Shown piece by piece: positions 46,015-56,663 of a DNA stretch of 64,000 nucleotides; position 1 is the stretch's first letter, and every line of letters begins with the position of its first letter. The translations under genes and the position numbers were made by a program. The DNA lies in NCBI GenBank assembly GCA_963827935.1, contig CAWHCN010000023.1, forward strand, positions 248,001 to 312,000, given 5' to 3'. This DNA is from DATFNV01 sp963827935 (lineage in GTDB: Bacteria > Planctomycetota > Planctomycetia > Gemmatales > Gemmataceae). The notes under the pieces were generated by a model, which was given only the letters and a program-made list of their open reading frames with translations, had not been told where the DNA came from and searched no databases.

Positions 46015-46496
46015 AAAGGATTAAGTAATGGCCGACGACAGACAGCTAGGTGCGGCAAAGGGAGAAGCAAAGGGAGACGGGATCGCCGACGAGGCGGTCG
46101 CGAAAAACCTCGGCTACATACTCGCCGCTACAAGAGATGCCATCAACAGGGACGGCTGGCGTAATCTTGGTTCTGGCGTGTATCAACGTCCGCCTGATCC
46201 TCCCCCGCGCCTCACGGAGCAGGAATTGATAGGAATGGTAAAACGCATGAGAGAGGTGGAACAGGATAGTAAGCCGCGCACAGAGAATGACGCCTACTGG
46301 ATCAGGATGGTCACGGCGGCAAGGAGCATGGTAACCGTTGGGATAGCAGAAGGTAAGAGCAATGATCGGTCCCGCCTGTCTATTGAGACACCAGTAGAGT
46401 TAATCGCCACGAAACTGGGTGCAATGATTGCCGCTGATCCGGAATCTGCGGCCAAAATCAGTAAGGTCGCAACCTTCGAGGACGGTCGGGATCTAA

Positions 46497-47988
46497 TTCT
46501 ACTGTGCCCCTTTTGGGATAGTTCGTATAGTATGCCGGAACTCGCCCCATCATGGAAGATCAGTATGGAGGAACACGGATGTCCCTCTTGGAATCCCCGG
46601 AAGCGCTCGCCTTGCTCGCCGATGTGAAGGTGCCGCTGGCAGCCGTGCAGGGCGGCGTCCGCCGCTTGGCGGGGTTCATCGAACGCTATCAGCCCCTGTT
46701 CTATCGCACGGAACAACGGCACTGGGCCGAGGTCGTTCTCGAAGGCCGCCTCAGCAACCTGGAGCGCAAGACCAACGAGCCGATCGCTCGGCAAGCTGGC
46801 GCGGCACGCAAGCCGGTGCAAAAGTTCGTCGGCGCCGGCAAATGGTCCGATAGCGCCGTGTTGGACGAGTTGCAGCGGCACGTGGCCGCAGCGTGGCGCG
46901 ACGACGACGCGGTGCTGATCTTTGACGGCAGCGGCTTCGCCAAGAAAGGCGACGACTCCTGTGGCGTGGCCCGGCAGTGGTGCGGCCGCCTGGGCAAGGT
47001 CGAGAACTGTCAGGTGGGCGTGTTCACGGCCTATGCCTGTGCTCAGGGCGAGACGTTGCTGGCCGCGGATTTGTATTTGCCGCAAGAGTGGGTGGACGAT
47101 CGCAAGCGGCGGGCGAAATGTTACGTGCCCACCGAGACGACGTTTCAGGAGAAATGGCGTCTGGCCTTGGGCCAATGGGAGCGTTGCCGAGCGTTGCCGC
47201 ACGGCTGGGTGGCGGCCGACGACGAGTTTGGCCGGGTGACGGAGTTTCGGCAAGCCTTGCGACGTGGCGGCGAGCGTTATGTGGTGGATGTGCCGTGCAA
47301 CACGCTGATCCGCGACCTGGAAGCCGAGCGAGAGGCGGGGCCGTCGGGACGGCGACGGTTGCCGCCCTTCGAGCAGGTCCAGGCCTGGGCGGCGCGTCAG
47401 CCGGCGTCGGCGTGGCAGCGCCTGACGGTGCGGGCGGGTGAGAAAGGCCCCTTGGTGGTGCGTGCCCTGACGCGGTTGGTGCAAACCAAGGATGCCGACG
47501 GCTGCGTCGGTAGACCGGAACGAGTCGTGATCGTGCGTCCGGTGGATCGCGCCGGCGACGTGACCTATGCGTTGAGCAACGCCTTGTCGGGGGTAGCGTT
47601 GGCGGAGTTGGTGCGTGTCAAGTGTGAGCGGCCGCGGATCGAACAGGCGTTGCAGATGGGCAAGGGTGAGGTGGGGTTGGCCCACTACGAAGTGCGAAGT
47701 TGGGTCGGCTGGTATCACCACATGACGCTGTCGCTGTTGGCCTTGTGGTTTCTGAATCTGGAGAAGTCGGTCCTCAAAAAAAAACGGTGTGGATCACCGT
47801 GCCGCAACTGCGGGTAATCTTCGCCTGGGTGCTGGAGCGTCGGCCGACGACGTTGGCAGGGATTCTCGCCGAAGTCAACACCGTGCTGCGCCGGACGGAA
47901 GAACGCGCATCTACCATTGGGTAGATGCGACCGGAGAATTCCCACCGTCTCGGCGCGCAGAGACATATGAAAAAGGGGCACAGTAGAA
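46497..47988 (+). mobile_element. Second IS701-like insertion sequence, 1,492 bases
   Basis: Both ends read TTCTACTGTGCCCCTTTT on opposite strands. The 4-base target duplication CTAA is at 46493-46496 and 47989-47992. It interrupts the gene at 46028. Confidence 0.95.
46579..47924 (+). CDS. IS701-family transposase with a poly-A -1 frameshift site near the C-terminus
   Basis: ATG 46579 follows GGAGGAACACGG. The catalytic domain includes LIFDGSGFAKKGDDSCGVAR and WVAADDEFGRVTEFR, then YEVRSWVGWYHHMTLSLLAL. At CTC AAA AAA AAA CGG (47773-47787) frame 0 ends soon after. A -1 shift on the nine A gives KKTVWITVPQLRVIFAWVLE and a tail of about 46 residues ending EERASTIG. Here the shift would only change the tail, so two products could coexist. 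Confidence 0.9.
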
Positions 47989-48243
47989 CTAACACGGAAG
48001 CCTCCCACGCAAGAAGAACTGAGAAAAACTGTGGAGTATTCAATAAAATTAGTGATCCATGGTTCTGTCCTTGAGGAGTCCACAAAGCGGTTGGTGGGCA
48101 TGGTCTCGTTGGCCTCGGCCCAAGCGCGTAATGAACTCGAGGCAAGGCCGGCACCACAAGTGTCAGAACTTGGGAAGCTAAAGCCTTTACCCCAGGCACA
48201 AGTCCCGGAAGCAGGTGAAGCCAAGGGACGGGGAGGCTATTAG

Positions 48244-48684
48244 AGTCTCACTATTTGGTTTTTGGTTGATCCGGGGAGCAAAAGCGACGCGAGCTCCTGG
48301 CGGACCATCCGTCATAGACCATCTTCCGATGGTTAGTTGTCTGTAGGCGAGTAGGAGAACATCGTAGGCCGCGCGGGACCGCTCGGTTTCTTTCATGTTT
48401 ACCGTTGCTGGTTAGCTGGTGATAGCAGGTTGCAATGCCCGGAGCTCACGACCAACTGGTTAACATCCTCAACAGATTTTGGCAGTTGGGAAAGACGCGG
48501 TCGGCTCGTTGTTGGACGACATCTTCAACCTCACCTTCGGCGGGCTTATGTCGGTGGTCTGTTCCGCTGCTACTCGGTGACCATCATCCACTGCGGGTCA
48601 TAGGCCACCAGCGCGTGCCCAGGCAAGGGGCCGGCATGCAGAGCACGTAGTCCCTGCCGTAGCGGCACGCCGCCACGCCGATTA
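48244..48684. other. 440 bases without a recognisable gene
   Basis: No open frame here has a ribosome-binding site and natural composition. It lies between the stop of the split unknown gene and the stop of the kinase gene. Confidence 0.4.
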
Positions 48685-51600
48685 CTACTTTCCGGGGGCC
48701 GGTTTGCCTTTGATCGCCTCTTCCGCCTCCCGCCGGAGCAGCGAAAGCTGGATGAATACCTCCCAGTCAGCAGGCGGCAAGCCATCGATCTCGCGCGTTG
48801 CCTTCTCGAGCCACGTGCGGGCTTCGTCCGCATGGTTGAGGCGGTGTTGGACTAGCGCGAGCAGCAGCCAGTTCGACGCGGTACCGCCCTTGGGGTCGAG
48901 TTTGTTGGCTTCTTGAAGGGTGTCGAGGGCTGCCGCGTACTGCCCGTCGCGGTAAAGGGCCGCGCCCAGGTTTTTGCGGTGCATGTACGATTTCGGATCG
49001 CTTGCTGACATCGCCCTGGCTAACTCCACCGCCTTCTTGGGATCGAGAGCACACTTCGGGGCCAGGCAGGAGGTCCAGACGACTATCTGCGCCTGGGAAG
49101 ACGTTGGCGATTTGCCAAGGGCCGCGAGCCAGGCACGGCAGGCAGCCTCATGCCCCTTGAGGTCGCCGGTTTGCAGACGAAGTAGTGCCAGGGCGAAGAG
49201 ATCGCCCTCGTCCTTGGTTGTCAGTTGGTGATCGCGTTCATAGAGTTGGAAACTGCGTTCATAGTCTGCCAGCGCCTCCTTCCACTTTCGGAGCCAGCCG
49301 TAAGCGTTCCCCCGCTTGCGGAAGACTTCAAACTGCTGCGCCGACTGAAATTGCAGGGCCTTCGTGTAATGACCGGCGGCTTCCTCCCACCGCCCTTCCT
49401 TGCCGGATATCTCACCGAGGACCAAATACGTCAGCCAATCCTCCTTCCAGCCGTAAGCTTTCGCCAGTGTCAGGGCGCGGCGGGCGGCGCCGAGTCGGAA
49501 CTGTTCCTCGCTGGACAGCGACCTCATCGTACCCAACCGCTCCAGGTGCCAGGCGACCCCGAACCAGACCTGAGCGCGCTCACAGCGGATGGCCTCGTGC
49601 AGGTGCCAGCCTGCCTGCGCCTCGGGCGTCGCCGCGAAATACTCCGGCGCGGTAGTGTGGAACCGCTCCCAAAGGCCGCGCGATTCCTCTGTTTCCAGTG
49701 GCATGGCCGTGTCACTCCGGTCCAACCGGGCATTGCTGAGTAACCGAGCCAGGTCCGCCCACTTTTCCGGCGTGTGCTTTTCTGGGAAGAGGTTCAGTAC
49801 GCGGGGCCGGTTTTCATCAGCGTAGAGCAGATACCTGCCATTCGCACTGAACGAGACGGGAGACCCGGCCAGAAGGGGGGTCACAGGAAGGCCGGACCCG
49901 ACGTGATAGACCTCGAATGCGGTGCCCTTGAGAAGCACGAAGTATTCGCCGTCAAGACTCGCCATGCCTGAAGCCGATCGGTTCCGGATCGGCGGGCTTA
50001 CGGGTTCTCCGGTGTTGGCGTCCCAGATGCGTACCTCATGAACCGCCGTACCGACGTCCCCAGAGGATACGTCGCCCTCTGCCGTCTCCGTAACCAGGCG
50101 ATGCCCGTCGGGGCTGAAGCGTGCTCCCCAGACGGGGGCCCGATGATGTAGGACGTGGACTACACCCCCCGAGGCGGCTTCCCGGAGCGACACTTCTGTT
50201 CCCTCCCAGGTGACAAACGTGCGGCCGTCCCAGCCAAATTGCGGTTGCCACCACATAAACCTGGACCGGCTATCGCCCAACCGCTGTGTTTTGGTGAGCG
50301 CCTCACCGTTGACGACATCCCAGAGCTGCCACTGCCAAGCAAAAAAGTTGCCCGTGACTGTTAGGACTCGCTCCCCCTCCTGATTCACGGAGGCATAGGA
50401 GCAGTCGCTATCTAGCCGAATCGCCTTCCCCACCGGGCGGCCGGTGGCTGCATCCCACACCTTGACCTCAGACCGCGTTTGTTTCCCCTCGTCCCACGAT
50501 GCGACTGTCACCAGGAAGCGGAGACCTCCATCCAGGGTGGCCGACCTGATGTCTCGGCTGTCACCGCGAATGGGATCGTAGAGCAGTTCCCCTTTATCCA
50601 GGTCCCAGGCGTAGACGGCGGCCACGTTGGAAGAGGACCGGCCCTTGCCGGGGACAGTGGTGAAAAGTCGCTGCCGATCATAACCCGTGAACCCCAGCAC
50701 AGAGGCCGGCCCCTCGTGCTTCATGGTCGAGGCGACCTGCTTACCTGTCGTCGCATCCCAGACCTTAACCTCCGTCCCCGTGGTCACGACGCGAGGGCCC
50801 GCCGGGGTGAAAGTGACGTACGCCTCCCCGCCGTACATGCGGGCTGGCCCTGCCGGCTGGCCGGTCGCGTCCCACAGCCGCACTTCCGACTCCTGGGCGG
50901 AGCCGCGCGATCTTCGTGATACCGTCGCGACCTGAGGAGCGCCGTCCGGGCTAAAGACAGCCTGCACACTCGCCTCGTGCTCCAGGCGGGGCGCCGGGAG
51001 GTTGTCGCCGGCAAGACTCCACAGCCGGGCCTGGGAGTCCGTGAGCGTCAACAACCGATGCCCGTCGGGACTCAACCAGGCGGCCCGAACGCCCTCGTCA
51101 CAGTTGAGGTAAGGAACTGCGAGCCGTCCCTGCGCGAAGTCCCAAACCGCGACTTGACTGGAGCCGACTGTCAACGCCAGCAATCCGTCGGGGGAGAGAG
51201 TCGCGGATTGCGTCAACCGATGAAGCGGCAAAGGCGAGACGATCCGGGCGTCCCCCGGTGGCCAGTCGAGTTTGTCAGGTTTCCATTGCCTCACATAGCC
51301 GTTGGTCGGTGCTGGAGCTGGAGCACCGCCTCCCATGCCACCCAAGCCAGCCAAGCCACCGAAGCCACCTAACCCTGACAAGCCGCCGCCCACAACAGGC
51401 AACCGCACTTCCCCGCCCAGACGTCCCGGACCCCCCTGGCCCCCCAGGCCGCCGAACCTCGGTTCAAATCCCAGACCAGTTATATCGAGGCTGAGCAGGC
51501 TCTTCTTGTCGGGACTGAAGATCACGTCCGTGACCGACCCGTCGTGTCGCACCGGCGTCCCGGTCCGCTCTCCGGTCGATACCGTCCAGACAGAGACGAG

Positions 51601-54600
51601 TCCCCCCTCCTGGGCTACGGCAACGAGGCGGCCGTCACTGCTCATCCACGCGGCTACGCACTTACCATCTATCTTGATGCCGCCGACCGGGGTGGCGGCG
51701 AGGCCCGTGACGGCATCCCAAGCGATGATCGCGCGCTCCGACGCCGTGAGGCAGTACCGGCCGTCGGGAGTGAGCGCGACGGCTTGCAACGTGCCAGGCA
51801 CATCGCCAAGTGTTGAAACCAGCGCCCCGGTCATGGCGTCCCGGATCTCCGCCCGCCCACCGCGATGCAGTGTGAATAGGCGGCGACCATCGGCACTGAA
51901 CAGGGCTCGCTCCAGGTTCGCCCCTTCTCCGGGGAGCTTGCACGGTTGGCCGGTCGCCGCTTCGCAAAGGACGACCCTGTTTTCCGTCCCGAATCGGGAT
52001 CCGCTGATGCGCACGAGCACGCGGCTGCCGTCGTAGTTGCAGGCAGCGTCCGTGATTGCTTCGCTCTCCTCCAACAACTGAACATGCAATAACATGGAGC
52101 GCTTGGCGGTGAGGTCCCAGACCCGAACCTCCCTCTTCGCCGGTGCCTTCAGAGTGTCGGCTCCGAGAATTGCGAGGCTGAGCAGTCGCTTTCCGTCGCC
52201 CGAGAAGATGGCCAGGCGAATGCTTCCCTGGTGGCGCAAGGGCGAATCGAGCAGTGGCGCCTCCCGTGTCGGCGGACCAGAGCTGCACGGCCCCGTCGGC
52301 GTCGCCGGTCACGATGCGGCGGCCGTCCGGACTGAAGCTCGCCCAGGTCATCTTGCCCCCGTGCGGCCAGACGTGCAGCAGCTTGGGGAAGTGGCCCCAA
52401 AACGCCGCCAGGCGCCCCTCGTGGGCGCGCGCCGCTCCGGATTGTCGTGGTCGTACCGCAGTGCTTCCGCAAAATACAGCAGCGCCTCGGCATGGCGGCC
52501 CTCCTCCCAGGAACGCACGCCGCGGCTGGCGTATGCTTGGCCGAGTTGCTTCTTCGTCTCATCCGCGTTCTTCTCCGCCGCCTCCTTGGCCTTTCGCTCT
52601 TGCCCCGCCAAATTCGCGTTGGTCGTGGCCAATTCGTCCTTCTCGCCGGCCAGTTTGATGGCCTTGTTCTTCTCCTGGGTGACAAGCATGAACGCGAACA
52701 CGGTCGCGACCAGGGCGACGGCCAGGACCGCGGCCGCCGAGGCCACCAACCCGCGGTGGCGCGCACCCAGCGCTGGACCAGTTCCGTCAGGCCCGGGGGG
52801 CGGATCGGCAGCGGCTGGCCGTCGAGGTACATCTGCAAGTAGCTCGCGGCCAGGCCCGCGGTCGGAATCCGGTCGGCGGCTCGCCGCTCCGTCGCCCGCG
52901 CCACGATCGCTTCGAGGTCTGCGTCAAAGCCCGGATCGACCGCCCGCAGCCGCGGCACATCCTCGTCGTGGACCATCAGCGCCAGTTGCTTCTCGTCCTG
53001 GGCGTCGGCGAACAGGCGGCGGCGCGTCAGCAGTTCCCACAGCGTGACGCCCAGGCCGCGCACGTCGGCCGACGGGCCGACTTCGAGCGTCGCGGCTGCC
53101 AGTTGTTCGGGGGCCGCGTAACGCAGCGTGCCGAGCAGTCCGCCGGCGCGGGTCGCCGACGTCGCCAGGCTCTTGCCCTTGGCCAGGCCAAAGTCCATCA
53201 GGACGACGCGCGAGCCGTCGGGCGTCAGCATGAGGTTGGACGGCTTCACGTCGCGGTGGATCAGGCGCTGGTCGTGGACGGCCTGCAAGGCCAGGGCCGC
53301 ATCGTGCATCATCCGCACGACCCGGCGGACGTAACCCCCCGGCTCGTCTTCCGCCGGCGGCAGTTCCGGCAACGGCGGCAGCGCGGCCGGCCGGCCCATT
53401 GCCTTCTCGGCGGACGGGGGGTTGAAGAGTCCCTCGACCGTCGCGGCCGGAGTCCAGCGGGACGCGCCTTCGCGGAGGAGCATATCGCCTAATGCCAGCT
53501 CCCCCGCGGCGGCTAGCTCCTGGAGGCGCCCAATGTTACCGGACCGACCTTCTCCTTGTTGCGGGCGTAGAACCAGCAGGGCGCGGGCGCCGCAACCGTC
53601 ACCGTCTGTTCGCGGCGCTTGCGGCTGGCAGCGAGCACGGCCTCCGCCCAGGTGCTGCCGCCAAGGCGCGTCGGGTCGGCGACGGCCGTGGAACCCGATA
53701 GCTCGCGCCAGACCATCTCGAGGTCACAGCCTGGGACGTACTCCATCGCGTAGTAGAGCCGGCCGTCCGGGAACGTCCCACTGGTGAGCACCTTGACGAT
53801 GTTGGGATGATCGCAGCGCGCCAGGGCGCGGATTTCTCGGCGGAACCGTGCCAGGGCCGCCGGGTCGCCCGCCAACTCGGCTGGTAGCATCTTCAGCGCC
53901 ACCAGCCGCCCTAGCGACAGCTGCCGGGCCAGGTAGACGACGCCCATACCGCCCCGGCCGATTTCCGCCTGCACCTCGAAATCCCCCAGGCGGGTCGCGG
54001 CGGGGAGGGATGGCGCGGGGACCGATTCCGCCGCGGGGGTGCCGGCACGGCTCTGGTCGGCCAGGGCTGGGAGCTGGCCCTCCGACACCGGCTGGCCGGC
54101 GGCGCGGCTCAACAGCGCGGCGAGGGCAGCGACGGTGGCGCGGTCGCGCTCGGTCCGGCCCGTCGTGTAGCTCAGGTACTCGACCTGGCGCCCGTCGCGG
54201 TCCCGGTTGAGGAACAGCACTTCCTCGGCCAGCTCACCCTCGCGGTAAACAATGAGGGGGTCAAGGCGCAGCGGAACCGACCGGCCCGGCCAGAGCACCG
54301 CAACGCGGTTGGGCGCCAGCCCGCGCACGTCGGCCGCCGGGAGCTGGAGCGCGCGGTCGCTCGTTCCCCCTCCCGGCCGACGAGTTCACGGATGCCCACC
54401 TCAAAACGGCTATCGTCCAGCGCGCGCAGCTCGGTGACGTAGACCAGGCGGCTGCCGCGCGGGCCGAGCGCGTCAAGTGTCCCCTCGGCCAGCACGTCGT
54501 TGGCCGCCGGGAACAACAGCGGCCCCATCTCACGCTCGTAGAACGAGGCCAGGCGGGCGGCGCCGTGGCCGAAGACCGCGTTGCGGTACTGCACCAGCGC

Positions 54601-55053
54601 GTCGAGCAGCTGGAACAATGAGCAGCTTTGGTCCCCCGCCGGAGCCGCGTCGGGGCCGTTTTTGATGCGCCGGTAAAGGGCGAGGACGCCGGGAAGGTCG
54701 CGCCGCTTCGTGTCGAGCTGAGACCATAGGTGGCCCAGCGGGTGGGAGGCCGCGTCCGGCCGCGCGCCGAATCGGCGGGCCAGTTCGCGCAACATGCCGA
54801 CCCACTGACCCAAGGACGGCAGCGCCAGCTGCAGCAGGAGCTTGTCGATGGCGGCCGACCGCGGCGCACCGCGCTCGATTTCATCGAGGTACTCGACGAT
54901 GGCGGGGGCGGCAGTCAGCTTGACGAGCGCCTCGAAGAGGTAAAACGTGTTGTCGTGTCGGCCGCGCGGGTCCGTGGCGTTGTGCGCCCGGCTGTAGAGC
55001 TGCGCCAGCGGCAGCGGCAGGCGGAGCAAATACTCGCGATGAAAGGCTTGCAT
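48685..55053 (-). pseudogene. Giant Ser/Thr protein kinase with GYF_2-like insert, TPR and WD40 repeats; frame broken
   Basis: Read from 55053 (MQAFHREYLLRLPLPLAQLY). An N-terminal helical domain of about 260 residues is unknown to me. The kinase domain has IGRGGMGVVYLA (P-loop), VALKML, LIHRDVKPSNLML and LMDFGLAKG. A GYF_2-like module (CWFYARNKEKVGPVT ... LQELAAAGELALGDMLLREG) is inserted between the lobes. After a transmembrane segment (AAVLAVALVATVFAFMLV) come a coiled coil, about ten WD40 repeats with a glycine-rich insert, and a C-terminal TPR array ending AIKGKPAPGK. Such receptor-like kinases are abundant in planctomycetes. Frame breaks lie near 54350, 53520, 52745, 52390 and 52245. 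The joined product would be about 2,120 residues. Confidence 0.85.
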
Positions 55054-55408
55054 GGCGAGACTCTTGGCCTGGGGGCCAGGGCGGCCCCCGCAGAGGTGTA
55101 CCGATCCTATCTGCTGATGGGGAGGGTGACAATTGCGGAAGCCAGTCTGTCCAGTAGAGTCTTCCTTGCGAACGTAGGCCAGGGCCACGGTGAAGCGCTG
55201 GCCCTCGGCCGAGACAACGGCTGAGGGCTTTTCATTGGACGCCGCGGGCCTCGTTCAACCCCGCGCCGTTGGCGCTGGATCGGACAGCTGGTCGGGCACG
55301 AACTGGTAACGCATCTCGGAACCGCTCAGGGCCTGCCGGAGGTGCATTGCCTGTCGCCTTGGTCGAGGGAAGGGCTGGCGATTCACCCCACCCGCGACCT
55401 CAAGCACG
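55054..55408. other. Gene-free region upstream of the kinase
   Basis: It contains the likely kinase promoter and, from 55376, the second copy of the integrase-end repeat. No gene is supported. Confidence 0.4.
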
Positions 55409-55447
55409 TTAACCTCCGCTTGCCGCTTTCATCGCGGCGTCCCGCAT
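55376..55447. repeat. Integrase-end repeat, second copy
   Basis: It matches 45488-45560 in the same orientation with roughly ten differences, and includes the last codons and stop of the integrase remnant. Confidence 0.55.
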
Positions 55448-55816
55448 GTGGTCAATCTTCCCCGCGATGTGCGAGTAGTGCCGCATCACCATGTCGGTGC
55501 TGGTGTGCCCCAGCAGCTCGGCGACCTGGGCGATGCCCACGCCGTTGACCAGGGCGTCGGTGGCGAAGCTGTGGCGGTAGGCGTAGGCGATCAGCCCCTT
55601 CAGGAGGGGCAGCTTCTGTCGCAGCCGCTTGAACCGCCAGCGGAGCGTGTCGGCCTCGGGCAGCTTGCCCGACCCGCCGGCCATCAGCTTGTAGAAGGCT
55701 TGCTGGGCGGCTTTCTCGTTGTCGCGGTCTTCGGCGAGCCGGATCTGCCTGCCGTTGAACTCGACGTACCAGGCGTCTTTCGACGCGCGATATCAGGGCT
55801 TGGTGGGGGAATGCAC
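55409..55816 (-). pseudogene. Tyrosine integrase remnant: internal deletion and early stop
   Basis: A GTG start at 55816 follows GGAGGTTCCGGCA. The frame reads MHSPTKP, then a TGA stop, then YRASKDAWYVEFNGRQIRLA and AFYKLMAGGSGK. It then jumps directly to the C-terminal catalytic part: YRHSFATDALVNGVGIAQVA, ELLGHTSTDM and the nucleophile region MRHYSHIAG. Planctomycete integrases of this kind normally have about 200 more residues between these parts. This is a decayed gene with a central deletion. The in-frame TGA could be a changed Trp or Arg codon. Confidence 0.8.
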
Positions 55817-55889
55817 TGCCGGAACCTCCTTACTCTGTCGCGAATCAACAGAGAATAGAGGGTGAGCCAGAAGGTTCACTTGCGGCCCG

Positions 55890-56000
55890 TGTCGCGCCGC
55901 CATCATCTACACCATCATTGAAACCGCCAAGCTCAACGGTCTCGACCCCGAGGCGTATCTCCGCACGCTCGAACTGCTTCCGCGGAACGAAGAAGCTGCG
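55890..56000 (+). pseudogene. C-terminal scrap of an IS66 transposase
   Basis: A short frame reads RAAIIYTIIETAKLNGLDPE followed by AYLRTLELLP. This is the conserved C-terminal signature of IS66 transposases (AAI-Y-LIETAKLNG-DP). No other part of that gene is nearby. It is not the C-terminus of the intact IS66 at 58180. From here to 56409 I see no other supported gene. Confidence 0.65.
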
Positions 56001-56409
56001 GGCGGCGTGAAGATAGGCCGCCGTGTGTGGAGGTTGCAGAGGCTAATCGCGTGGCGTCTTGCTTTCCACCGTAGGCGGATCACCTCCGGCGATCGTTGCC
56101 CGCACCGAGGCGAATCGCGCGGGACTGTTTCTGGTCATATTCGTCACGTATTCAGGGAGGTCGTCCGCACGCCAACGCCTGACCGCCTCACGAGTGCTGG
56201 ACCGCCCTGAAAGCCGGCGGGAAGGGAAGGAAGCCGGGTCGGCAGTAAGCCCGCGACAAGGGGATCGGGAGGTAGTTTGACCGACAGCTTGCCGGCTTCA
56301 GCCTTTCCGACCTGCGTTCGTTCCGGCAGGCCGACCGTGCCCAGCAGCATGACCCCCAGCGGCAATTCAGCTCCAAAGGCCGTGACATGGGCATGGAGAG
56401 GTAGGTGGG

Positions 56410-56658
56410 ATGATGACAAAGCTGTTGACCATCAACGAGGCAGCCGAGGCCCTGCACCTTTCCGGGAATACCGTCCGCGCTCTGTGCAGCGCCCGGAAGC
56501 TGAGGCACGAGCGCCACGGTTTGGGCCGCGGAAAGATTCTCATCCCCGAGGACGCGATCGAGGAATATCGGGCCTGCGTTACAGTGACGGCCAGCGAACA
56601 GATGCCGAGGCTACCCCAACCAGCACGGAGAAGGCTTCGGCATCTCACGCTGGACTGA
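56410..56658 (+). CDS. Excisionase-like helix-turn-helix protein
   Basis: An 82-residue protein starts MMTKLLTINEAAEALHLSGN and continues TVRALCSARKLRHERHGLGR. This is the classic MerR-like winged helix of excisionase-family DNA-binding proteins (HTH_17). The start could be the second Met at 56413. It is convergent with the integrase gene, with stops only six bases apart. It is the best candidate for the recombination directionality factor of the island. Confidence 0.8.
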   Translation: MMTKLLTINEAAEALHLSGNTVRALCSARKLRHERHGLGRGKILIPEDAIEEYRACVTVTASEQMPRLPQPARRRLRHLTLD

Positions 56659-56663
56659 CCGTC

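Larger units (their letters stand above)
46028..48243 (+). pseudogene. Unknown gene split by an IS701 element
   Basis: The first part starts MADDRQLGAAKGEAKGDGIA and runs to FEDGRDL. After removal of the IS701 element (46497-47988) and one CTAA copy it continues TRKPPTQEELRKTVEYSIKL and ends AKGRGGY at 48243. The restored product is about 240 residues. The centre (VTAARSMVTVGIAEGKSNDR and TPVELIATKLGAMIAAD) looks like a globular alpha-rich domain. I do not recognise it. Its promoter has a clear palindrome, so it was probably a regulated single gene. Confidence 0.75.
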
